NCBI RefSeq assembly: GCF_040958095.1
Contig: NC_091158.1
Coordinates: 32,640,303 to 32,704,302 of the forward strand
Source of the DNA: Procambarus clarkii
Lineage: Eukaryota; Arthropoda; Malacostraca; Decapoda; Cambaridae
Direction: 5' to 3'
DNA length: 64,000 nt
Position numbers and translations under genes: made by a program. The notes under the pieces are model-generated. The model was not told the DNA's origin and did not search any database. It saw nothing but the letters and a program-made list of their open reading frames with translations. Below are positions 54,111 to 64,000 of this stretch, piece after piece (positions within the stretch are counted from its first letter, which is position 1; each line of letters begins with the position of its first letter).

Positions 54111-57100
54111 TAGTGTCTGGTCAATAGTGCCTGGTCAATTGTGCCTGGTCAGTAGTTGCTCAGTAGTGTCTGGTCAGTAGTTCCTGGTCAATAGTGTCTG
54201 GTCAGTAGTGTCTGGTCAGTAGTGTCTGGTCAATAGTGTCTGGACAGTACTGTCTGGTCAATAGTGTCTGGTCAATAGTGTCTGGTCAATAGTGTCTGGT
54301 CAATAGTGTCTGGTCAATAGTGTCTGGTCAATAGTGTCTGGTCAGTAGTGTCTGGTCAATAGTGTCTGGTCAATAGTGTCTGGTCAGTAGTGCCTGGTCA
54401 GTAGTGTCTGGTCAGTAGTGCCTGGTCAGTAGTGTCTGGTCAATAGTGTCTGGTCAGTACTGTCTGGTCAATAGTGTCTGGTCAATAGTGTCTGGTCAAT
54501 AGTGTCTGGTCAATAGTGTCTGGTCAATAGTGTCTGGTCAGTAGTGTCTGGTCAATAGTGTCTGGTCAATAGTGTCTGGTCAGTAGTGCCTGGTCAGTAG
54601 TGTCTGGTCAGTAGTGTCTGGTCAGTAGTGTCTGGTCAGTAGTGTCTGGTCAGTAGTGTCTGGTCAGTAGTGTCTGGTCAGTAGTGTCTGGTCAGTAGTG
54701 CCTGGTCAGTAGTGTCTGGTCAGTAGTGTCTGGTCAGTAGTGTCTGGTCAGTAGTGTCTGGTCAATAGTGTCTGGTCAATAGTGTCTGGTCAGTAGTGCC
54801 TGGTCAGTAGTGTCTGGCCAGTAGTGTCTGGTCAGTAGTGTCTGGTCAATAGTGTCTGGTCAGTAGTGCCTGGTCAGTAGTGTCTGGTCAGTAGTGCCTG
54901 GTCAGTAGTGTCTGGTCAGTAGTGTCTGGTCAGTAGTGTCTGGTTAGTAGTGTCTGGTCAATAGTGTCTGGTCAATAGTGTCTGGTCAATAGTGTCTGGT
55001 CAGTAGTGTCTGGTCAGTAGTGTCTGGTCAATAGTGTCTGGTCAATAGTGTCTGGTCAGTAGTGCCTGGTCAGTAGTGTCTGGTCAGTAGTGTCTGGTCA
55101 GTAGTGCCTGGTCAGTAGTGTCTGGTCAGTAGTTGGTCAGTAGTGTCTGGTCAGTAGTGTCTGGTCAATAGTGCCTGGTCAATAGTGCCTGGTCAGTAGT
55201 GCCTGGTCAATAGTGTCTGGTCAGTAGTTGGTCAGTAGTGTCTGGTCAGTAGTGTCTGGTCAGTAGTGTCTGGTCAATAGTGCCTGGTCAATAGCGCCTG
55301 GTCAGTAGTGCCTGGTCAATAGTGTCTGGTCAGTAGTTGGTCAGTAGTGTCTGGTCAGTAGTGTCTGGTCAATAGTGCCTCGTCAATAGTGCCTGGTCAG
55401 TAGTGTCTGGTCAGTAGTGCCTGGTCAATAGTGTCTGGTCAGTAGTGTCTGGTCAGTAGTGTCTGGTCAATAGTGCATGGTCAATAGTGCCTGGTCAGTA
55501 GTTGGTCAGTAGTGTCTGGTCAGTAGTGCCTGGTCAATAGTGTCTGGTCAGTAGTGTCTGGTCAATAGTGCCTGGTCAATAGTGCCTGGTCAATAGTGCC
55601 TGGTCAGTAGTGTCTGGTCAGTAGTGTCTGGTCAATAGTGTCTGGTCTATAGTGCCTGGTCAATAGTGCCTGGTCAGTAGTGTCTGGTCAATAGTGCCTG
55701 GTCAGTAGTGTCTGGTGAGTAGTGTCTGGTCAATAGTGCCTGGTCAGTAGTGCCTGGTCAATAGTGCCTGGTCAATAGTGCCTGGTCAATAGTGTCTGGT
55801 CAGTAGTGTCTGGTCAGTAGTGTCTGGTCAGTAGTGTCTGGTCAATAGTGCCTGGTCAATAGTGCCTGGTCAATAGTGTCTGGTCAGTAGTGTCTGGTCA
55901 GTAGTGTCTGGTAAGTAGTGTCTGGTCAATAGTGCCTGGTCAATAGTGCCTGGTCAGTAGTGTCTGGTCAGTAGTTGGTCAGTAGTGTCTAGTCAGTAGT
56001 GTCTGGTCAGTAGTTGGTCAGTAGTGTCTGGTCAGTAGTGCCTGGTCAAAAGTGTCTGGTCAGTAGTGTCTGGTCAATAGTGTCTGGTCAATAGTGTCTG
56101 GTCAATAGTGTCTGGTCAATAGTGTCTGGTCAGTAGTGTCTGGTCAATAGTGTCTGGCCAATAGTGTCTGGTCAATAGTGGCTGGTCAGTAGTGTCTGGT
56201 CAATAGTGCCTGGTCAGTAGTGCCTGGTCAATAGTGTCTGGTCAGTAGTGTTTGGTCAGTAGTGCCTGGTCAATAGTGCCTGGTCAATAGTGCCTGGTCA
56301 ATAGTGCCTGGTCAGTAGTGCCTGGTCAGTAGTGTCTGGTCAGTAGTGTCTGGTCGATAGTGCCTGGTCAGTAGTGTCTGGTCAGTAGTGTCTGGTCAAT
56401 AGTGCCTGGTCAGTAGTGTCTGGTCAGTAGTGTCTGGTCAATAGTGCCTGGTCAGTAGTGTCTGGTCAATAGTGCCTGGTCAATAGTGCCTGGTCAATAG
56501 TGCCTGGTCAATAGTGCCTGGTCAGTAGTGTCTGGTCAATAGTGTCTGGTCAATAGTGCCTGGTCAGTAGTGTCTGGTCAGTAGAGTCTGGTCAGTAGTG
56601 TCTGGTCAGTAGAGCCTGGTCAATAGTGTCTGGTCAGTAGTGTCTGGTCAGTAGTGTCTGGTCAGTAGTGTATGGTCAGTAGTGTCTGGTCAATAGTGCC
56701 TGGTCAATTGTGCCTGGTCAGTAGTGTCTGGTCAGTAGTTGCTCAGTAGTGTCTGGTCAGTAGTGCCTGGTCAATAGTGTCTGGTCAGTAGTGTCTGGTC
56801 AGTAGTGCCAGTTCAGTAGTGTCTGGTCAGTAGTGCCTGGTCAGTAGTGTCTGGTCAATAGTGTCTGGTCAGTACTGTCTGGTCAATAGTGTCTGGTCAA
56901 TAGTGTCTGGTCAATAGTGTCTGGTCAATAGTGTCTGGTCAGTAGTGTCTGGTCAATAGTGTCTGGTCAATAGTGTCTGGTCAGTAGTGCCTGGTCAGTA
57001 GTGTCTGGTCAGTAGTGTCTGGTCAGTAGTGTCTGGTCAGTAGTGTCTGGTCAGTAGTGTCTGGTCAGTAGTGTCTGGTCAGTAGTGTCTGGTCAGTAGT

Positions 57101-60100
57101 GTCTGGTCAGTAGTGTCTGGTCAGTAGTGCCTGGTCAATAGTGTCTGGTCAGTAGTGTCTGGTGAGTAGTGTCTGGTCAGTAGTGTCTGGTCAATAGTGT
57201 CTGGTCAGTAGTGTCTGGTCAATAGTGTCTGGTCAGTAGTGTCTGGTCAGTAGTGCCTGGTCAGTAGTGTCTGGTCAGTAGTGTCTGGTCAGTAGTGTCT
57301 GGTCAATAGTGTCTGGTCAGTAGTGCCTGGTCAGTAGTGTCTGGTCAGTAGTGCCTGGTCAGTAGTGTCTGGTCAGTAGTGTCTGGTCAGTAGTGTTTGG
57401 TCAGTAGTGTCTGGTCAGTAGTGTGTGGTCAATAGTGTCTGGTCAGTAGTGTCTGGTCAATAGTGTCTGGTCAGTAGTGTCTGGTCAATAGTGTCTGGTC
57501 AATAGTGTCTGGTCAGTAGTGCCTGGTCAGTAGTGTCTGGTCAGTAGTGTCTGGTCAGTAGTGTCTGGTCAGTAGTGCCTGGTCAATAGTGTCTGGTCAG
57601 TAGTGTCTGGTCAATAGTGTCTGGTCAATAGTGTCTGGTCAATAGTGTCTGGTCAGTAGTGTCTGGTCAATAGTGTCTGGTCAATAGTGTCTGGTCAGTA
57701 GTGCCTGGTCAGTAGTGTCTGGTCAGTAGTGTCTGGTCAGTAGTGCCTGGTCAGTAGTGTCTGGTCAGTAGTGTCTGGTCAATAGTGTCTGGTCAATAGT
57801 GTCTGGTCAGTAGTGTCTGGTCAATAGTGTCTGGTCAATAGTGTCTGGTCAATAGTGTCTGGTCAGTAGTGTCTGGTCAATAGTGTCTGATCAATACTGT
57901 CTTGTCAGTAGTGCCTGGTCAGTAGTGTCTGGTCAGTAGTGTCTGGTAAGTAGTGTCTGGTCAGTAGTGTCTGGTCAGTAGTGTCTGGTCAATAGTGTCT
58001 GGTGAGTAGTGCCTGGTCAATAGTGCCTGGTCAGTAGTGCCTGGTCAATAGCGCCTGGTCAATAGTGCCTGGTCAGTAGTGTCTGGTCAGTAGTGTCTGG
58101 TCAGTAGTGTCTGGTCAGTAGTGCCTGGTCAATAGTGCCTGGTCAATAGTGCCTGGTCAGTAGTGTCTGGTCAGTAGTGTCTGGTCAATAGTGCCTGGTC
58201 AGTAGTGCCTGGTCAATAGTGCCTGGTCAATAGTGCCTGGGCAATAGTGCCTGGTCAGTAGTGTCTGGTCAGTAGTGTCTGGTCAATAGTGCCTGGTCAA
58301 TAGTGCCTGGTCAGTAGTGTCTGGTCAGTAGTTGGTCAGTAGTGTCTGGTCAGTAGTGCCTGGTCAATAGTGTCTGGTCAGTAGTGTCTGGTCAGTAGTG
58401 TCTGATCAATACTGTCATGTCAGTAGTGCCTGGTCAGTAGTGTCTGGTCAGTAGTGTCTGGTCAGTAGTGTCTCGTCAGTAGTGTCTGGTCAGTAGTGTC
58501 TGGTCAGTAGTGTCTTGTCAATAGTGTCTGGTGAGTAGTGCCTGGTCAGTAGTGTTTGGTCAGTAGTGCCTGGTCAATAGTGCCTGGTCAATAGTGCCTG
58601 GTCAATAGTGCCTGGTCAGTAGTGCCTGGTCAGTAGTGTCTGGTCAGTAGTGTCTGGTCGATAGTGCCTGGTCAGTAGTGTCTGGTCAGTAGTGTCTGGT
58701 CAATAGTGCCTGGTCAGTAGTGTCTGGTCAGTAGTGTCTGGTCAATAGTGCCTGGTCAGTAGTGTCTGGTCAATAGTGCCTGGTCAATAGTGCCTGGTCA
58801 ATAGTGCCTGGTCAATAGTGCCTGGTCAGTAGTGTCTGGTCAGTAGTGTCTGGTCAATAGTGCCTGGTCAGTAGTGTCTGGTCAGTAGAGTCTGGTCAGT
58901 AGTGTCTGGTCAGTAGAGCCTGGTCAATAGTGTCTGGTCAGTAGTGTCTGGTCAGTAGTGTCTGGTCAGTAGTGTATGGTCAGTAGTGTCTGGTCAATAG
59001 TGCCTGGTCAATTGTGCCTGGTCAGTAGTGTCTGGTCAGTAGTTGCTCAGTAGTGTCTGGTCAGTAGTGCCTGGTCAATAGTGTCTGGTCAGTAGTGTCT
59101 GGTCAGTAGTGCCTGTTCAGTAGTGTCTGGTCAGTAGTGCCTGGTCAGTAGTGTCTGGTCAATAGTGTCTGGTCAGTACTGTCTGGTCAATAGTGTCTGG
59201 TCAATAGTGTCTGGTCAATAGTGTCTGGTCAATAGTGTCTGGTCAGTAGTGTCTGGTCAATAGTGTCTGGTCAATAGTGTCTGGTCAGTAGTGCCTGGTC
59301 AGTAGTGTCTGGTCAGTAGTGTCTGGTCAGTAGTGTCTGGTCAGTAGTGTCTGGTCAGTAGTGTCTGGTCAGTAGTGTCTGGTCAGTAGTGTCTGGTCAG
59401 TAGTGTCTGGTCAGTAGTGTCTGGTCAGTAGTGCCTGGTCAATAGTGTCTGGTCAGTAGTGTCTGGTGAGTAGTGTCTGGTCAGTAGTGTCTGGTCAATA
59501 GTGTCTGGTCAGTAGTGTCTGGTCAATAGTGTCTGGTCAGTAGTGTCTGGTCAGTAGTGCCTGGTCAGTAGTGTCTGGTCAGTAGTGTCTGGTCAGTAGT
59601 GTCTGGTCAATAGTGTCTGGTCAGTAGTGCCTGGTCAGTAGTGTCTGGTCAGTAGTGCCTGGTCAGTAGTGTCTGGTCAGTAGTGTCTGGTCAGTAGTGT
59701 TTGGTCAGTAGTGTCTGGTCAGTAGTGTCTGGTCAATAGTGTCTGGTCAGTAGTGTCTGGTCAATAGTGTCTGGTCAGTAGTGTCTGGTCAATAGTGTCT
59801 GGTCAATAGTGTCTGGTCAGTAGTGCCTGGTCAGTAGTGTCTGGTCAGTAGTGTCTGGTCAGTAGTGTCTGGTCAGTAGTGCCTGGTCAATAGTGTCTGG
59901 TCAGTAGTGTCTGGTCAATAGTGTCTGGTCAATAGTGTCTGGTCAATAGTGTCTGGTCAGTAGTGTCTGGTCAATAGTGTCTGGTCAATAGTGTCTGGTC
60001 AGTAGTGCCTGGTCAGTAGTGTCTGGTCAGTAGTGTCTGGTCAGTAGTGTCTGGTCAGTAGTGTCTGGTCAGTAGTGTCTGGTCAGTAGTGTCTGGTCAG

Positions 60101-62380
60101 TAGTGTCTGGTCAGTAGTGTCTGGTCAGTAGTGTCTGGTCAGTAGTGCCTGGTCAATAGTGTCTGGTCAGTAGTGTCTGGTGAGTAGTGTCTGGTCAGTA
60201 GTGTCTGGTCAATAGTGTCTGGTCAGTAGTGTCTGGTCAATAGTGTCTGGTCAGTAGTGTCTGGTCAGTAGTGCCTGGTCAGTAGTGTCTGGTCAGTAGT
60301 GTCTGGTCAGTAGTGTCTGGTCAATAGTGTCTGGTCAGTAGTGCCTGGTCAGTAGTGTCTGGTCAGTAGTGCCTGGTCAGTAGTGTCTGGTCAGTAGTGT
60401 CTGGTCAGTAGTGTTTGGTCAGTAGTGTCTGGTCAGTAGTGTCTGGTCAATAGTGTCTGATCAGTAGTGTCTGGTCAATAGTGTCTGGTCAGTAGTGTCT
60501 GGTCAATAGTGTCTGGTCAATAGTGTCTGGTCAGTAGTGCCTGGTCAGTAGTGTCTGGTCAGTAGTGTCTGGTCAGTAGTGTCTGGTCAGTAGTGCCTGG
60601 TCAATAGTGTCTGGTCAGTAGTGTCTGGTCAATAGTGTCTGGTCAATAGTGTCTGGTCAATAGTGTCTGGTCAGTAGTGTCTGGTCAATAGTGTCTGGTC
60701 AATAGTGTCTGGTCAGTAGTGCCTGGTCAGTAGTGTCTGGTCAGTAGTGTCTGGTCAGTAGTGCCTGGTCAATAGTGTCTGGTCAGTAGTGTCTGGTCAA
60801 TAGTGTCTGGTCAATAGTGTCTGGTCAGTAGTGTCTGGTCAATAGTGTCTGGTCAATAGTGTCTGGTCAATAGTGTCTGGTCAGTAGTGTCTGGTCAATA
60901 GTGTCTGATCAATACTGTCTTGTCAGTAGTGCCTGGTCAGTAGTGTCTGGTCAGTAGTGTCTGGTAAGTAGTGTCTGGTCAGTAGTGTCTGGTCAGTAGT
61001 GTCTGGTCAATAGTGTCTGGTGAGTAGTGCCTGGTCAATAGTGCCTGGTCAGTAGTGCCTGGTCAATAGCGCCTGGTCAATAGTGCCTGGTCAGTAGTGT
61101 CTGGTCAGTAGTGTCTGGTCAGTAGTGTCTGGTCAGTAGTGCCTGGTCAATAGTGCCTGGTCAATAGTGCCTGGTCAGTAGTGTCTGGTCAGTAGTGTCT
61201 GGTCAATAGTGCCTGGTCAGTAGTGCCTGGTCAATAGTGCCTGGTCAATAGTGCCTGGGCAATAGTGCCTGGTCAGTAGTGTCTGGTCAGTAGTGTCTGG
61301 TCAATAGTGCCTGGTCAATAGTGCCTGGTCAGTAGTGTCTGGTCAGTAGTTGGTCAGTAGTGTCTGGTCAGTAGTGCCTGGTCAATAGTGTCTGGTCAGT
61401 AGTGTCTGGTCAGTAGTGTCTGATCAATACTGTCTTGTCAGTAGTGCCTGGTCAGTAGTGTCTGGTCAGTAGTGTCTGGTCAGTAGTGTCTCGTCAGTAG
61501 TGTCTGGTCAGTAGTGTCTGGTCAGTAGTGTCTTGTCAATAGTGTCTGGTGAGTAGTGCCTGGTCAGTAGTGTCTGGTCAATAGTGTCTGGTAAGTAGTG
61601 TCTGGTCAGTAGTGTCTTGTCAATAGTGCCTGGTCAGTAGTGCCTGGTCAGTAGTGCCTGGTCAATAGTGCCCGGTCAGTAGTGCCTAGTCAATAGCGCC
61701 TGGTCAATAGTGCCTGGTCAATAGTGCCTGGTCAGTAGTGCCTAGTCAATAGCGCCTGGTCAATAGTGCCTGGTCAGTAGTGTCTGGTCAATAGTGTCTG
61801 GTCAGTAGTGTCAGGTCAGTAGTGTCTGATCAATACTGTCTTGTCAGTAGTGCCTGGTCAGTAGTGTCTGGTCAGGAGTGTCTGGTCAGTAGTGTCTGGT
61901 CAGTAGTGTCTGGTCAGTAGTGTCTTGTCAGTAGTGTCTGGTCAGTAGTGCCTGGTCAATAGTGCCTGGTCAATAGTGCCTGGTCAGTAGTGTCTGGTCA
62001 GTAGTGTCTGGTCAATAGTGCCTGGTCAGTAGTGCCTGGTCAATAGTGCCTGGTCAATAGTGCCTGGGCAATAGTGCCTGGTCAGTAGTGTCTGGTCAGT
62101 AGTGTCTGGTCAATAGTGCCTGGTCAGTAGTGTCTGGTCAGTAGTGTCTGGTCAATAGTGCCTGGTCAGTAGTGTCTGGTCAATAGTGCCTGGTCAATAG
62201 TGCCTGGTCAATAGTGCCTGGTCAATAGTGCCTGGTCAGTAGTGTCTGGTCAGTAGTGTCTGGTCAATAGTGCCTGGTCAGTAGTGTCTGGTCAGTAGAG
62301 TCTGGTCAGTAGTGTCTGGTCAGTAGTGCCTGGTCAATAGTGTCTGGTCAGTAGTGTCTGGTCAGTAGTGTCTGGTCAGT

Positions 62381-62383
<3 letters not shown>

Positions 62384-62416
<33 letters not shown>

Positions 62417-63269
62417 TATTTTCTACCACAAACGTGGCCACCCATTTACAATGCTAACCAGCATATATACATTTTCTTCTGTCCTCCATGGACAGGGTTA
62501 GAGAAATGTTAAACATAGAGTTCAAGGGTTTATTGAACACTCAACCACAGAAGGTGATTCGGTGCTTTTAAAATGCTAAGCTAACCTACATACGTAAATA
62601 CATAGATACACAGATTTACGTATGCCCTACATAAAGTGTTTGATGTGACTTTTACAGTGTCATTAATGTACATTCACAAAGGTGAAATGTAATTCTGATC
62701 AGCTTCCATATATACTTTATACCCATACATATACATACATATACACACACAGGCATTCACATACATCTGTCTCATTTACTCTGACAGGGTGAGATAGCTG
62801 ATAAAGAAACTAGTGTGCAATTAAGCACTTAATCACTGAAGGTGATGAAGGTGCTTTTACAAGCTCAGGTTATATAGTTACATCATATAACATTGAATAA
62901 TTGATATATTGAATATAACATTGAATAAGTGATATATTACATGGTCAATCTTGGATACAAGTCCAATATATCATCAAGTGTTCCAGTACTCATATAGTAA
63001 CTACAGAGTTCAGCATACCTTAGCCCAGGAGGACGAAAGTCAGTCAGTATGGGACATTCTACAATATAATGTTCAAGAGAGTGCATGTTTTCTCTTTCAC
63101 AAAGTTGACACATTGTGTACTCAACATTTGGGTTTTGAGAAAGCTGCCAGATACGTCTATATCCCAGGCGTATTCTGGCCACTATAACATCACATTGCCG
63201 GGTTCTTGTTCTATTAGTCACATATGTGAATGTCTCCTCACGATATCTATCATAATATTTAATGCTACA
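62384..63269 (-). mobile_element. LINE 3' fragment in the satellite, copy 5
   Basis: 886 bp with the longest T run, same subgroup as copy 4, same TAGT context (62380-62383 and 63270-63273). Confidence 0.9.
62937..63269 (-). pseudogene. LINE ORF2 C-terminus, copy 5
   Basis: Carries ARIRLGYRRIWQL and DLYPRLTM; probably closest to the sequence first inserted. Confidence 0.75.
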
Positions 63270-64000
63270 TAGTGTCTGGTCAATAGTGCCTGGTCAATTG
63301 TGCCTGGTCAGTAGTGTCTGGTCAGTAGTTGCTCAGTAGTGTCTAGTCAGTAGTTCCTGGTCAATAGTGTCTGGTCAGTAGTGTCTGGTCAGTAGTGTCT
63401 GGTCAGTAGTGTCTGTTCAGTAGTGTCTGGTCAGTAGTGTCTGGTCAGTAGTGCCTGTTCAGTAGTGTCTGGTCAGTAGTGCCTGGTCAGTAGTGTCTGG
63501 TCAATAGTGTCTGGTCAGTACTGTCTGGTCAATAGTGTCTGGTCAATAGTGTCTGGTCAATAGTGTCTGGTCAGTAGTGTCTGGTCAATAGTGTCTGGTC
63601 AATAGTGTCTGGTCAGTAGTGCCTGGTCAGTAGTGTCTGGTCAGTAGTGTCTGGTCAGTAGTGTCTGGTCAGTAGTGCCTGGTCAATAGTGTCTGGTCAG
63701 TAGTGTCTGGTCAATAGTGTCTGGTCAATAGTGTCTGGTCAATAGTGTCTGGTCAGTAGTGTCTGGTCAATAGTGTCTGGTCAATAGTGTCTGGTCAGTA
63801 GTGCCTGGTCAGTAGTGTCTGGTCAGTAGTGTCTGGTCAGTAGTGCCTGGTCAATAGTGTCTGGTCAGTAGTGTCTGGTCAATAGTGTCTGGTCAATAGT
63901 GTCTGGTCAGTAGTGTCTGGTCAATAGTGTCTGGTCAATAGTGTCTGGTCAATAGTGTCTGGTCAGTAGTGTCTGGTCAATAGTGTCTGATCAATACTGT

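Larger units (their letters stand above)
40388..64000. repeat. 14-bp minisatellite (TCAGTAGTGTCTGG), >22 kb, with higher-order structure
   Basis: From the LTR end to the window edge the sequence consists of 14-bp units apart from five LINE inserts. Two positions are dimorphic: A or G in TCARTAGTG and C or T in GTGYCTGG, giving four common unit types. Rarer variants (AATTGTGCC, GTACTGTC, TTGCTCAGTAG, GGGCAATAG, TGATCAATACTG, short 10-bp TTGGTCAGTAG) act as landmarks and show 1.8-3.4 kb higher-order repeats. Satellite blocks are 40388-41562, 42439-44391, 45268-47473, 48351-53227, 54111-62383 and 63270-64000. Every frame on both strands meets stops, so it is noncoding. The array continues beyond the window. 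Confidence 0.95.

Noticed and set aside
40388..64000. CRISPR-like array
   Set aside because: Units are contiguous 14-mers with no spacers, no leader and no cas genes, in a eukaryotic context; it is a minisatellite.
40388..64000. Nuclear-receptor half-sites (TGGTCA) in every satellite unit
   Set aside because: One mismatch to AGGTCA, a 14-bp spacing with no known arrangement, and expected by chance in any repeated unit.

Overview
This is eukaryotic repeat DNA, with no bacterial-style operons, rRNA or tRNA genes and no recognisable single-copy host gene. The transposon content (an I/Nimb-like LINE with RNase H, two L2/CR1/Jockey-like LINE families, a BEL/Pao LTR retrotransposon, very long minisatellites) fits an arthropod. 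My best guess is a decapod crustacean, which is inference only.

Layout. 1-1.2 kb is unassigned AT-rich sequence, followed by a nested fold-back (1201-1324). 1.3-4.64 kb is a decayed I-clade LINE (A1). From 4.64 to 30.9 kb there is a stack of nested LINEs. Copy C (4640-17750) is split by a 5'-truncated I-clade LINE with an intact ORF (A2, 5037-7955, 14-bp target-site duplication) and by a full-length LINE of a sister family (B, 9195-14963). B is itself split in ORF1 by a short fragment of its own family (D, 9569-10113). Copy E (17752-30917) is split by an opposite-strand C-family copy F (18986-29586). F in turn hosts a two-unit composite element (19501-25845) full of internal tandem repeats, and a forward C-family fragment G. 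E also carries a fragment (H) of a fourth LINE family.

30.9-40.4 kb is a BEL/Pao element: two ~1.7 kb LTRs, a gag zinc-knuckle and protease segment, RT, RNase H, integrase and a C-terminal domain, broken by two in-frame stops and several frameshifts. From 40388 to the window end is a 14-bp minisatellite (at least 23.6 kb, with two dimorphic positions). It is organised in 1.8-3.4 kb higher-order repeats, five of which carry the same ~0.88 kb LINE 3' fragment at the same TAGT target; three sister repeats retain the empty site.

How it fits together: nesting gives a relative order of events (C before A2 and B, B before D; E before F, F before the composite element and G; a single LINE insertion before satellite amplification). 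The most unusual items are the composite 19501-25845 element (minus-strand promoter, polyA and splice signals, and a 41-bp minisatellite whose units each form two hairpins with apparent compensatory changes), the satellite that amplified a LINE passenger, and a 3'-UTR motif shared by two otherwise divergent LINE families.
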